This document shows positions 25,401-36,047 of a stretch of 64,000 bases of DNA, one piece after another. The stretch is taken from positions 1,364,001 through 1,428,000 of the forward strand of contig JANCIK010000006.1 in NCBI GenBank assembly GCA_028532985.1, in the 5' to 3' direction. A program made the position numbers and the translations under genes. The notes beneath the pieces are model-generated. The model had not been told where the DNA came from. It was given only the letters and a program-made list of their open reading frames with translations, and did not search any database. The stretch is from Stropharia rugosoannulata. Taxonomy: Eukaryota; Basidiomycota; Agaricomycetes; Agaricales; Strophariaceae. Positions within the stretch are counted from its first letter, which is position 1, and each line of letters opens with the position of its first letter.

Positions 25401-25666
25401 GCGGCGGGGACTTGTGGGGAGGCGGGGCGTACGAGGGCGATCCATGGAGCTCTGGTATTTCGCGCACGCCGACGCCCGCGCTGGACCTTGCGGGTGTGCA
25501 GGCGCAAATTGACAACGCGCACAAGCAGGCGGCGGACGAGGCGCGAGAGAGACTCCGCCAGATCTTCCCGGCTGTGGATACCGAGATAGTGGAGTGGGTT
25601 CTGGAAGCGAACGACGGGGACCTGGGGAAGAGCATTGAGCAGCTACTGGATATTAGCGGGGATTAG
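22403..25666 (+). CDS. VPS9: Vps9-type Rab5 guanine-nucleotide exchange factor with C-terminal CUE domain
   Basis: Nine exons (22403-23301, 23351-23423, 23499-23611, 23708-23883, 24059-24136, 24194-24299, 24352-24418, 24474-24547, 24601-25666) give 883 residues with all phases consistent. Residues 1-300 are Pro/Ser-rich and disordered. The region after it carries the helical bundle and VPS9 domain: VWRSCSDAEFENAMEGMEKL, LERDRVLAQRIALFGWLEEK, INHYKAPRDKLICILNCCKV, GADSFVPILIFVVLKANPEH, FINRFRNPEKLQSEAGYYLS and SNITQEEFEK. A Gly/Pro-rich linker leads to a CUE domain at the very end (LRQIFPAVDTEIVEWVLEAN, then GKSIEQLLDI). The family activates Rab5/Vps21 on endosomes, and the CUE domain binds ubiquitin. 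Longer than yeast Vps9 (451 aa) because of the linkers. Confidence 0.93.
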
Positions 25667-25976
25667 GGATAGGTTTTACCTCTGGGGTAATCTGCTGGTG
25701 GCTTATTTGACCTAACCTGATGGGCAGGTGGTAGATAGATTGGGCAGTATACTTTACTCATCTTGGATATTTTTTGATTGGTTGATGTCGTTCAACAATC
25801 ATGGTGTATACCTCAGATATGAGATCACAAGGATCCGAAATATTTCAACAGCCTTCTTTTTACATGATTTTCTAAATGAGTGGAGTAAACTATACCCCGG
25901 ATGCTCATAGTGGTACTAGAGACTGACACCGGCACGTCTTCGTCGTCGCGACTCGTTACGTTGTAGACATGCGTCT
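25667..25976. other. Convergent intergenic spacer
   Basis: 3' flanks of VPS9 (+) and the small gene ending at 25977 (-). Nothing else seen. Confidence 0.5.
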
Positions 25977-26670
25977 TTAGGTATAACTAATATTAAAATT
26001 GACCGTAGGCGTAGTTCCACCTCCAATGGAACAAGAAATCTGTTATAGAAAATGTAAATGGCAGGAAATTATACATCCTCAACGTAAGATTTACCTTGAA
26101 AGTGTATTCAGTACCGTCTACCTTGAATTTCTTTTCGGCTGTAGTGGTAGAGGAGCCGTCCATCGAGTTAAACAACGATTGATTGACACTTGTGTTATGG
26201 TCGATTATACGGACTTTCGCAGAGTTAGACCCAATGTAAGGCATGACAAAGCAGCATGCGAACTTCCAGTCGCTGCTCGGAGAATTGTAGCATATCAACA
26301 CGGATACACCATATGGCCCAAATGGTGCATCATATTTCCCGCCCGATCCGGTAGAGTTGGCGTCGACCTTGCTATCAGGTTCTACCTCTATCTTTCCAGC
26401 AGCGCCAAGTATACGTTGGTAGTGGGAGATATCCCACTTAGTGTTGTTGTGGACCTTCACGTTGACATACCAATCGGTGGCAGCCTGGGCCAGGGCTAGG
26501 GTGCGATAATTCTAAGCCTCATTAGTTGGTACAAAAAGAGAACTTTAAGAAATGATTTACCTCCAGAACGTCTCTGGTATCAATAACTTCTGGCGTATTC
26601 TAAAATGGTTCGGGTAAGCTGAGGCAAAGTGCAAGTGGGTGAGTAGTGTTCTTACAGTTGTCTCAGACAT
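25977..26670 (-). CDS. Small unrecognised protein, probably a compact beta-fold
   Basis: Four exons: 26670-26656 (15 nt), 26599-26561 (39 nt), 26484-26095 and 26039-25977, encoding 168 residues with all phases consistent. The chain starts MSETTNTPEVIDTRDVLE and continues with alternating hydrophobic strands (WYVNVKVHNN, GVSVLICYNSP, FACCFVMPYIG, AKVRIID, EYTFKISCSIGGG). There is no signal peptide or membrane helix. I do not recognise the family; the size and strand pattern resemble small fungal cytosolic lectin- or cytolysin-like beta proteins, but no diagnostic motif was found and I make no functional claim. The frame-keeping third acceptor is CCCAG at 26485, not the CCTAG slightly upstream. 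Confidence 0.62.
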
Positions 26671-27430
26671 GTCGTTGCTGCGATGTGTATTGGCCTCTAC
26701 ATGGCATTTATATACCGCTGGAAGGGTCCATTAGAGATTTTCATGCTTCCACTTGTTATGTTCTTACCATGTGTAAGCTCTGCCTGTGTGAGGAAAGTTG
26801 CGGTAAATAGCCCATAAATAACTGCTCGAGGTGTGCACGGTGTCCTCTCTGATTCCGTCACATTCCTTGATGATGTTGAAATTCCAATCCTCTATGTAGT
26901 TTTTCTGAGATCACCTAGCCATTTGTGTCTCATTACCGTGTCTAACTCTTTGAAAAATCAGTTGAGAAATGTGCACTTCTGTCTTATACTTAATGTACTC
27001 CAGGCGCTCTGTTCTAGGTTTTCGCTACGATCAGTGAACTGAGTATACATAGCTATTTCTCCGGGATCAAACGCCTTGATTATCATGTGTACTCCTATCT
27101 GACACTTGTGAACGGTTCTCTGTCACTAGGAACTTGTAATTGGAGTTCTGTCCTGTCTTACCAAGCCAATTTCTGCTGCGCGTGGGCGTCAATGTTATCA
27201 AATAGGCGCCCACGCGCTGACTATTTTCCCGTACTCATCGCTTTCGAATGGTTCTCAATTCTTACCATACATTCTGCCGCAATGCCGATGCAAAAATATC
27301 TGATATAGATCCATTCTCGACGTGTCCACCAAGTCGATGAGCTACGCATTTGCTACATATAATACAGGACCGGCTCCTTCATATCGCATCTCTCAGACAC
27401 AACTCAACACACAAAGAGCATTACTTCTCA
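26671..27430. other. Intergenic, divergent promoter region
   Basis: Between the divergent starts of the two small genes. A TATATAA-like stretch (CTACATATAATACAGG) at about 27352 lies some 80 bases before the start at 27431. No coding signal. Confidence 0.45.
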
Positions 27431-28087
27431 ATGGATCACAGTACTACTCAATCAGTCACTGCATTGCCAGCGATCGCCGTTTCCGAGAAGAGTAAACTCT
27501 TCGTCAGTCTTTGGCCCTCCAGTCAGCCGGGTACCACTCGACCGGATTCCCCCGTTGCGTCCGACACTGCAGACCTGAAGAAGCAGACGTTAACATTCTT
27601 TGGGGATTACACGGAGTCCGAGGACAATGCAGATCACTCGAAGATAGGTGACTACGCACTTTATCTCTTTCTTGTATTGTCGTTGACGCTCAAAAACAGA
27701 TGTCGATAAACACGAAACCAGTGGAGTCCTTACCTTCACTGGGCCTTTATTTGTCGAAGGCGATTTTGCACGCTTCACAGCGACCAAAGTAGAGAATACT
27801 GTTGAACACAATTACGACGTTACAATTTCCATCTATGGGTATCGAAAGGTCGGACTACAGACTGTCGCACTTACTGCAGAGGTGAGCATTGATCATCCTT
27901 CCTTATACTGCTTATCTGACATCCTCTTGTCGCCTAATAGTTCAAAGGTATATGTTTTCATCATTAAACAGATATCTAAAACACTTCTAGTAGGCTAATG
28001 CAGGACTCTTATTTAGGGTCAGGTGATATCCGTATTGGGGAAGGTGCAGGAGTCTGGCATATGGCAGCCAAAAACCCAAACATATAA
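27431..28087 (+). CDS. Small hypothetical protein, 158 aa
   Basis: Exons 27431-27647, 27700-27881, 27941-27947 (7 nt) and 28017-28087 join in frame. The N-terminal 70 residues are polar (QPGTTRPDSPVASDTADL). The rest looks like a small beta domain (SGVLTFTGPLF, ARFTATKVENTV, YDVTISIYGY, GLQTVALTAEFKG, GDIRIGEGAGVWHM). The tiny third exon rests on splice signals only; if it is read through, the protein ends eight residues later at a TAA. Family not recognised. It is divergent from the other small gene, with about 760 bp between starts, so the two may share a control region. Confidence 0.5.
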
Positions 28088-28335
28088 GTTTTGATTTTAC
28101 CCTATATCCAATGTGAGCCATAATGTTGCATTAATAAGGACAAGATGGCATACACAAAGCTGCATACTTTGATGCATCAGGACACCGGGATACTGAGGAA
28201 AAAGGGAACCGTTCTTTTCTGTAGTTCATATGAACTCTGAGATCTGGGTATTGAATATGAATGTTAAAAGCAAAGCGTGTTTGATTATGGCACCATTGTA
28301 TGCGCTAAACAAACTTCTCAACCCCGGCCTGAGCA

Positions 28336-29649
28336 TCACCGCCTAACCATCACCTCTGCAGCCAGACCCAAGTGGTCCGTTGCCCATACCTCCTCGAAGA
28401 CATCATCGCCATCTTCCTTCTGAGCCATCGAGCCATCGAAGTCAAAATCAGACCCATCAAATTCCACTTTCACGCGAATCTTCAGGCCCACCCCAATCCT
28501 CCGTACTTTGCTAATCTGCAGAGCGCCATCCGAGGTATAAAGGATTTTATCCATGCGACGCTTTGGAAAACGGTTATGTGGTTGCGTGCCCCAGGTAAAT
28601 CCTGCGCCATTAGTAGGATCATGTAAAACTGATCTATTGCCCTTTTTCTCTGAAGGGGAGAACGTATAGGCTGAGATGAGGGCGGCCTTCTCATTTGCGT
28701 CCTCTACATCCCAGCCTTCTTCTTTGATTCTTTCGCGCTGTGCCTGTACTTCCCAAGCATCCAAAAGGCCGAAGCGAGCTGGCAAATCCACGTCGTCCGG
28801 GCCAATAGGATTCATATCACCAGCGACAAGGCCTGCATAGGGCATAGTCTCGATTACTTCCGGTCCATTAGGTGTACCCTTGAGATGACGCGCCACGAGC
28901 GCAAGCTGTCTAGGACGTCGTCTGTCCCCTGCCCCCCGAAGTGATTCAAGATGTGTATTGGCGATCCTTACGAGGCGAGGCTCGCTTGAATTTTCCGCAC
29001 CAAGGCAAAAATCCACAAAAAGCGCCTCGCGCGCCATAGAACTATCAAAGGGCACGCGAAATTTGCGGCTTATAAGACCCACAAGGTGAAGTGGGATGAG
29101 TGTAACAACTCCGTAGCTTGAATCAGGGGTAGACCAAGTGAGAGGGGAAATATCCGAGAGAGCGTAAGATGCGCGAACGAGTGGATGCGATGATAGAGCT
29201 GGGAAGCAGACAAAAGAAACCTCTTGAAGTAACACTAGCGGCGGTCTTTGATTCGCATAGTTTCGATGAACGTAGTCAAGAATAGCGACGAGGCGCTCTA
29301 ACTCGTACGCGGCCATGAAATCGACATTCCAGGATACCATTGAAAATGAGCATGGAGAGCTTGTGCCACTAACGCCTTCACTTTTGGTATTTATTGCTGT
29401 ATCCAGATTTGTAGCCCCAGAATTTGTTTGGGGTAGTCTGGTGTTGTTCGAGCGATGTATAGTCTTGCGTTCCCAATCACCTAGCACAGGATTGTAGACA
29501 TAGTAATAGGGTTGCTCGATTTGGGTCGAATTCGCGGTTTCCTCTTGTTTATGCGGTTGTTCATTTCGATCTTTATGTTTCTCCAGCATTGTCTGAAGTA
29601 CAAAGTCAACATGATTGACTAGAGGTCGACTGTGAAAGGAATTGCTCAT
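28336..29649 (-). CDS. TDP2-like endonuclease/exonuclease/phosphatase (EEP) family protein
   Basis: A single exon of 437 residues. The catalytic EEP landmarks are all present: SWNVDF (Asn108), LLQEV (Glu143), NTHLES (His233), AGDMNPIGP (Asp278, Asn280) and ATDHLGL (Asp425, His426). This order and the WNVD/LQE/GDxN/xDH set match tyrosyl-DNA phosphodiesterase 2, which removes 5'-tyrosyl topoisomerase II adducts using Mg2+. The first 90 residues are not conserved and include YVYNPVLGDWERK, a segment often found before the EEP core in fungal homologues. Assignment to TDP2 rather than another EEP branch is probable, not proven. No intron, unlike its neighbours. Confidence 0.8.
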   Translation of the reverse strand: MSNSFHSRPLVNHVDFVLQTMLEKHKDRNEQPHKQEETANSTQIEQPYYYVYNPVLGDWERKTIHRSNNTRLPQTNSGATNLDTAINTKSEGVSGTSSPCSFSMVSWNVDFMAAYELERLVAILDYVHRNYANQRPPLVLLQEVSFVCFPALSSHPLVRASYALSDISPLTWSTPDSSYGVVTLIPLHLVGLISRKFRVPFDSSMAREALFVDFCLGAENSSEPRLVRIANTHLESLRGAGDRRRPRQLALVARHLKGTPNGPEVIETMPYAGLVAGDMNPIGPDDVDLPARFGLLDAWEVQAQRERIKEEGWDVEDANEKAALISAYTFSPSEKKGNRSVLHDPTNGAGFTWGTQPHNRFPKRRMDKILYTSDGALQISKVRRIGVGLKIRVKVEFDGSDFDFDGSMAQKEDGDDVFEEVWATDHLGLAAEVMVRR

Positions 29650-30063
29650 GCTGCGCGTTGAATATTGTGGTGGTGATAGATGAAGCTGTGATTTCGTGGC
29701 TGTGTTAGCCTTTGATACCTGTCAGTGCCTCGAGCGGGCCGACGACCACCGGAACAGTGGTGGAGTATAAATAAGAAAATAAACCACAAATATAGAGAGG
29801 AGAGTAATCAAGCAATCAAGTTCTGAAGCTTGAAGACCAAATAGTTGGTCTGGGAATACCCTCGAAGCAAACACGGCCTAAAAAGCTTGAGGGGCACATC
29901 TCTAAAAATGTCTTTTGGCTGGAGTGGTTCGAGCGCCCACTCTCTTCCTTCTTCCAGTTGATCGTCTTCTCACCATTTATACTGATTCAAATGTACCCAT
30001 GATCGGAATAGAAGGGACGACGCGTGGCAAATCAGGATGAGCCGCCCCAATAGGAAGAATCAG
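29650..30063. other. Intergenic between two minus-strand genes
   Basis: Promoter region of the TDP2-like gene and 3' flank of DNMT2. No coding or RNA signal seen. Confidence 0.45.
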
Positions 30064-31538
30064 TTATATTTCTGTGGGCCCTTCCTCCAGGAAAAGGTAC
30101 TCAATAAGGGCCTGAACAACGCGCACATTTACACTGTTCCCTATGAGTTTATATTTGCTCTTCATTGAAACAGTTGGCGGCCATGATAGTTGGAAGCCAC
30201 CTTGAGAGGTTTCCGTACCCGCAGGATGCACCCCATGGTTGAGTGAATCAAACGCAAAGATACGCAGAAGTTCCCCGGGTGAGAAGTACCTCAGCTTTAG
30301 AGGATCGAGAAGGCGGACAGCATCGGGGTCACCTAGCTCCTGTGCGCGGAGAAAAGAGTCAAATGTAGTAGTGGTCTGCAAGGCATCATTATTACTTGAG
30401 ATAAATAACCTGGGGGACGGAAAACGTACATCAAGCTCCTCGTTCTCTTGCAAGACCGATCCTGCACGTTCAACGAGTTGCGTGTATCCTAAGAGAATAG
30501 CAAGCGAGTCAGCCTGGGCGGCAACGTAGAGGAAATAAATGATGTCTGTTCGACATAAGTACCTCGCGTGAAACAACAAGTCCGCCTGGATGAAGGCTTG
30601 ACGATGTCGAACAGCCTCCCCCAGCGTTGTAGAACGCGATCTGGTATTATGTGCCTTGAATAATGCGCATCATCTAATGCATGCAGATTATCAAGGTAGG
30701 GGCGTAGCTCGTTGATCGAATATTCAGCACCCTCAGCGTCTGAATTTGCTTCTGCTTCTGCAGCTGCAAAGCGCGGGTCGGTCCAAGCTGGACCGCCTCC
30801 AGGCATGCGACGCCAAACGTGCCCTCTATCTTCCTCTCCCGCTGTCCATGGAGGAACATGGGCGAATTGCAGTGGGGATTTCTTCGCAAGCAGGTAGTAC
30901 CGTAGTCGTGAGTTGGGGGTTCCGAATTGCAGAGGTGTGAGTAGTAGTTCCAACGTCACGTATCCCAGAGATCGCAGGGATGCCAACAAGATTTGGCGCG
31001 TCGTTGAGTCCTGCATATACAACACGTTAAAACTCGGTCTTGGATAGGCGCCAAAAGCGCATATAGCCACCTACGTACCTCGAACCCCGCGACATTCTCC
31101 ACGAGCATCCTATCGGGGTGAGCGCCTTCCTTCGCGAGCTCAGGAAGGACATTCTGTACCAAGTGCAGAAACGACTGCGCCCGCGGATCCTTCGCACCCT
31201 GAGCATTCGGGTTGAGGACAGTGTACGGCTGGCACGCGGGGGAGAGAAGCCATAGGGACGCGCGATGACGGGCTAGATCTGCTGCAGTGAGGGTGCCAAT
31301 ATCAGTCTACGTGTCGAGCAGGCGTGGCTGACCGTCAGTGGCGCTGGCTTGTGATGGGGAATAATAGAGGGCGGGCCACCTTCGTCGCGATGCCCTGTCC
31401 GTAGTTGGCGCTGTACACAGCACACGCCGTTTGATCCCAGTCGAAGGCTTGGACAACCTGCGCGGAGACGTTGCTTCGCCTAAGCGCGAGGTGTAGGCCG
31501 CCTATACCGCTGTAGAACTCGAGCGTCCTAGAGGTCAT
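30064..31538 (-). CDS. DNMT2: Dnmt2-type tRNA (cytosine-38-C5) methyltransferase
   Basis: Five exons (31538-31380, 31306-31079, 31010-30563, 30488-30430, 30375-30064) give 401 residues. Class I methyltransferase motifs occur in order: motif I EFYSGIGGLHLAL, motif IV SPACQPYT with the catalytic Cys at about residue 78, motif VI MLVENVAGFE, motif VIII QFGTPNSRLRYYLLA, the Dnmt2-specific Cys-Phe-Thr (CCFTRGY) near residue 275, and motif X KYKLIGNSVNVRVVQAL. There is no chromatin-targeting domain, as expected for Dnmt2, whose known main substrate is tRNA-Asp C38. Motif IV has Ala where most family members have Pro before the Cys; S. pombe Pmt1 is also altered here. The last intron (54 nt, in frame, no stop) could be retained, adding 18 residues. 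Confidence 0.9.
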
Positions 31539-33424
31539 GGAGGTGAGGAAAGACTCCGTGAACACCAAACAATTTGGCGCTCGGCTATCGGCCGTCTGAG
31601 ACGGCAGTAGCCGTAATTTCCGATCCCGAAACTCAGCTTTCGTCGCCAGCGGCGTGCGCGCGCAATAGCACCCACACACCAATTAACATCTATGTCATTT
31701 GAAGACCTTCTTCTGGAGATAACATACGCCATAGTTTGTCATATAGTATAGGACTACATCAATCTAGTAATCGCATCTACCCACCCGCTTACAGAAATCA
31801 CTTCAATTTATGATATCTCAGGGAATAAAGAGGTCATAGGGGCAGCGGAAGAGTCGATTCAACATCGGAATGTGCGTTATAGACATTGCAAGTCCGACTA
31901 TGTGGTTTTAGCGCTTCCTCCAAATCCTGAATGTGCTGGAAGCTCATCGGAGGATACAGACTTGCATTCAAGCAGTAGGGGGTATGACCAATTGCCTTTC
32001 CGGGGCCGAGTTCACAGCAAATTCGATGCTTCCCGCTCAAGCCTGCGTCGACGTTGGGCCTTTTGAGCTCGATATTTGTTTTTCAATTTTATGTGTGGTA
32101 CCCTGCAATAATGTTTGGTTACCTAGTAGCTTGTGAGACAGCGCCGCCGTTTTGCGTCACCCAAACATTGTCGGAGATTGGCGCTGTCATTTTGTAATGT
32201 AAGGGTCACTTTAAAGCGATGCAGAGTATCGGGCAAGTACCTATGCTGTGTCCGACGTCAATCTGCGTTCGGTCACTCGGTCGGTAATTCAGCGTGTTTG
32301 TCAACTTTGAACCGTAAGCCAAGGCCGCAGGTAAGTCACTTACAGTATGTCAGTCATGTACATGGTACATATGTCGTAAAGAGGCTGTCATCAAGATATT
32401 ACGTGTCTGTTTTTGTTGGTTAGTGTTTTTGTACAAGTTTCAGGTATTAGAACTGAGCGCTGAGCCTTTGAGAGTCTTATGGATTAGCGGGTGACTTTCT
32501 CAACTCAAAGAGATATATCCAAGTGTGCTAGAATGCAGCCCGAAAATGCCGCGCTTCTCCTGATGTCAATCTCTCAGTAAACCGCGTCGTGATTTGTCCT
32601 TATAGGTGTTCGCCTGTGTGCCACAACTCTTCCGGTGTGAGCAAAATAGATTTGCGTACTTCGTATACGCTTTCTCGCCTTCCATTCTTTGCAATCCATT
32701 CTGCTCACGTCTCGAGCGAACACCTTATTCCCACCTCCAGCATCTATCCTGACCTGCCCTATTCTGAAATAGGCCGGAACAGAGCACTTGCACGTATCCT
32801 ATGTAGACTTGTTCAGCCCAAGCGATTTGAGTCGGACTAAAGAGCCTTCGAAAGCTCACAAATTGCAGTCGAAGGTCATGGAATGAACTGAGGAGACATG
32901 GTCGGAGCAGAAGCGGATAAAATAGCACAGAGATATAAATAGGCAGTGCATCCATGTGTTGTTGCCAACGACGGATCGCAAGGCTGTGTCTTCTATCGCC
33001 ACACTGCTGCCACCCAAAATAAAAGCACCCCGCGAGCGCTGGAGAAATGAAGAGGCTAGAAGGGAGGTGGGCGCATATTACTTGGGTTCATGGGGAGCCG
33101 CTAGAAAGGATTTGGAGGGCGGTTGCAGCCAAGTTGCAGTTGCAACGTATGTAAAGCTCTATAGATTGATGATTTATGTGATGGACACATAGGGTGATGT
33201 GATATTGATTCCTGTTGGAATCGTGGATGTTTGTTGGCCGGATCTTGGTGAGGAGGGCAGGCGTGGGAAAGCGGAGGCTGAATAAGCCGAAGAGGTTAAC
33301 GCCGCTGTGGCACAGCAACGACGCGTCTTGCTTCTTCCCATACCCCTTGCTGATACCCCAAAAGCCCCTGCCAGAGGCATTCTCCATCTCTTCCCCTATC
33401 TTTATCTTATCCTTCCAAAACGCC
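31539..33424. other. Intergenic with a gene-family relic
   Basis: Divergent promoter region between DNMT2 (-) and the gene at 33425 (+). Apart from the relic at 31840-31925 there is no credible exon chain. Confidence 0.45.
31840..31925 (+). pseudogene. C-terminal fragment of the 36-41 kb F-box-like family
   Basis: On the plus strand RYRHCKSDYVVLALPP matches KYRYDRSKTDFVVFSLPP of the gene ending at 36048 and HRYDKCKTDYVVLTLSS of the gene ending at 39339. The preceding bases keep a plausible helix (GAAEESIQHRN) in the same frame. No upstream exons were found, so only a scrap of a third copy remains, in opposite orientation to the two genes. Confidence 0.55.
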
Positions 33425-34411
33425 ATGGGCCGCGCTCTCTACTCCCACTCTTACGCTGCCCCAGCCCCCGCCGTCGCCATCCGCACCGAGCCAGAGATCG
33501 TCCCCCAGCCCTGCGAGCACTGGACGTCTTGGGACCACTTCGACCCCGACTCGGAGGAGTTCTTCCGCGACGCAGAGTACGAGGCCTTTATTACCCCCAA
33601 CTTTGGCCAACCCCTCGGCGAGTATGACCAGGATGCATACGCTTCATCAGACTCGGGCGAGCTCAGCCGCTCCAGCTCCCGCAGCGAGCACAACCGCAGC
33701 CCTATGGCGGTCGGCGCAGACGACCCCGCCGTGCTTATCGCGGACATCTACACCAACCACTCTGCCCTCTGGACCAACGGCAGCGCCGAGCTCGTCAGCC
33801 CGACCGACCCGGAGTGGTCCCCGCAAAACTCGCTCTCGGTGGACACCACCACCGGGACAGGTGCCGATGATCTCCCGGCCCTCTTCTCAGCTGCATCGCC
33901 GGCGTCCGAGCACAATCCAGGGGGAGGATTCATCCCCCCGCCACTCAACCTCGGCCTCGGCGAGCGCCCGGTGCCGCTCATGGGTGCGGGCCCACGCTCG
34001 CCGAACCCCATCTTGCGCCGGACGATGGGGCCAGTCGTGCCTATTACGATCACCCGCACGCAGACGCGGGTATCGGACGCAGACGATGGACGGAGGACGT
34101 TTGTCGTCATGCGGCCTCCAACGCCCGACTCTGAAGAGTCGTCATCGCCTTCTGAGGGCAGCGAAGGCGAGGGAGACGACGGGGAGCCGCGCTTCTTCCC
34201 CCCGCGCAGCATGATGTCGCCCTCCCCGCCGCCTCCGAATCCGAACCCGAACCCAACCCTCACGCCCTTGCAGTGGAGCCAGCATGTACTTGCGTGGCCC
34301 CACAGCGCGCGCAGCGCTGTCGACGGACCGCTGACCAACCCCCGCGCCCGCCTTTCGGCGATCAGGATCGACCCCTCGCCTGCGCGTATCCGCGTTCCCA
34401 GCACCGTGTGA
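33425..34411 (+). CDS. Disordered hypothetical protein, 328 aa
   Basis: A single exon. The ATG at 33425 sits in AAAACGCCATGGGC, a good context, and codon bias rises sharply from that point. The N-terminus is ordered and acidic (EHWTSWDHFDPDSEEFFRDA) and looks like a short conserved helix or binding motif. The remaining 270 residues are Ser/Pro/Glu-rich with LNLGLGERPVPLMGAG, PNPILRRTMGPVVPITITR and a Pro-Asn run (PPPPNPNPNPT). No signal peptide, membrane helix or known domain. The antisense frames here are shadows caused by the GC-rich third codon position. Confidence 0.7.
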   Translation: MGRALYSHSYAAPAPAVAIRTEPEIVPQPCEHWTSWDHFDPDSEEFFRDAEYEAFITPNFGQPLGEYDQDAYASSDSGELSRSSSRSEHNRSPMAVGADDPAVLIADIYTNHSALWTNGSAELVSPTDPEWSPQNSLSVDTTTGTGADDLPALFSAASPASEHNPGGGFIPPPLNLGLGERPVPLMGAGPRSPNPILRRTMGPVVPITITRTQTRVSDADDGRRTFVVMRPPTPDSEESSSPSEGSEGEGDDGEPRFFPPRSMMSPSPPPPNPNPNPTLTPLQWSQHVLAWPHSARSAVDGPLTNPRARLSAIRIDPSPARIRVPSTV

Positions 34412-36047
34412 GCGAGCGAGAGTGCCAGCGAGCGACCGGGTGCAGCGAGCCAGAGCCGCTTTTCCCCCGTGCTGCGGAGCGGCAGTGCACCTCTGGCGAG
34501 TTCAAACTCCTAGGCAACCTCCCCTGCTGGTAGTCTGCTCACAAACTAAAATCTACACCTACAAGCTCCTCTAATGGTTCATGGGAAGACACCTAATTAG
34601 ACTCGTTAGAGTATCTTCTTATACTGTATGTATGATCCATATCTATCCCGTTCGTTTTTTTTTTCAACACCCTGCCTTCATCGTTTTTTCCTTCACTTTC
34701 TGTTCCTTTTTCTCCAAAAGAGGCGGGCTTGCCTCTTATTTTTATACCGTAGCCTTTTCCTTCGATTTGTGTCATTTATTCTACTATACTCTACCTTGCT
34801 TTCTATGCTCTGCTCGTATGCATGCCATGTCACCTATTACCACTGTACCACGCATTACCCACCACCCAATACCCGCCCTCCGCCTGTTCGCCTGGCCTTA
34901 TCGTTATGTGGCTGTCTGTTTCCGTTCGTGTATGACCCCCGGCCCTGTGTATGTACTAATCCCCAGTACCACTTCACAACATACCCTCTATCCGCCCGAA
35001 TGTAGCGATACACCGATGTGTATCGTATCCGAGTACGTACCATACATACTGCATCTGTAAATATATAGCATCTGCCTGACATGCATTATAACGGCTTTTT
35101 CGTGGAGATGTTGACTCTCTGAGCTTTAGCTTTAGGATGGTAATATGGTGCACTCAGCGCTCCCAAGCTACCTACAGTCTGTATGTAGGTAGTCCGCCGG
35201 GGGTGCGTACCGCGCGCAGGGTCCCTGTTGTGTACATAGCGTAAGTACTTTCCACATAAGTACGACACGAGGCTCGCGTGGGTCCTCGTGGGCCAACAAG
35301 CGCTGAAAAGGCTGTGCTGTACTCTACACTTTCGGATTTAATTAACCAAGATCCGGCGTCTGCTTGGCAGGGTACCCACATGTACTATCAAGAATTAGCG
35401 CCGGTGAGGTCAAGTCCATAAATAAATAAGGTAAAGTCGGAGGCTGTGTCGATTATTCACTGGTGCTTCTCAGTTCTGTGCAAGATGTCAGATAGGGTCG
35501 ATGCCAATGTCATTGACAGTCCGCTGTCTGAGCAGGCAGGCAGGCAGGCAGGCGGCGCCTCGTGCCTCTGAGTCGTGCATGTGGGGCATGGGCTGGTTGT
35601 GGTTATGATCAGGGCGGGCGGGGATCATTGACGGAGGGCGGGGAGCATGGGAGAGACAGTGACAGGGAGCCTGGAGGGAAGGAATCTTAAAGGCGGGTCG
35701 GAGCACGGGATCAACAAGCACTTAACAGCCACTGATGTACTTAGTCAAATAATTGACCTATGTATAATGTATTTCCTAGATTTGGGTTGGGTGTTTGGGC
35801 GTGTTAGGGCGGTCGTTGGGGCACAATATTGTACGCACGACCTGATCTAAACGTTAGGTCGGCGGCCTTATAAACCAACACTGCAGACTGGATTCGGAGG
35901 TAGGTAGTAAGTTTGGGTAGTAACATAGTTGTGCGTGTCTCTACTACATAGTACATATCTACCTTTGCGAACGTCATTTGATTACAGTACTAAACGGGAT
36001 CCAGGCCCTACAAGCTAGGAAACACACAACTACAGCGTATAGCTGGC
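34412..36047. other. Convergent intergenic region
   Basis: 3' flanks of two converging genes. It holds a pyrimidine-rich tract near 34650-34750, an (AGGC)n microsatellite at about 35533-35553 and a short perfect hairpin (CTACCTACA at 35168 with TGTAGGTAG at 35184). No coding signal. Confidence 0.45.

Noticed and set aside
33407..34404. Antisense and alternative frames over the gene at 33425
   Set aside because: Shadow frames from GC-rich codons; the chosen frame has the best start context and an even composition of helices and motifs.
35168..35192. Perfect 9-bp hairpin as a terminator or RNA element
   Set aside because: Short hairpins of this size are expected by chance in 64 kb and nothing around it supports a function.
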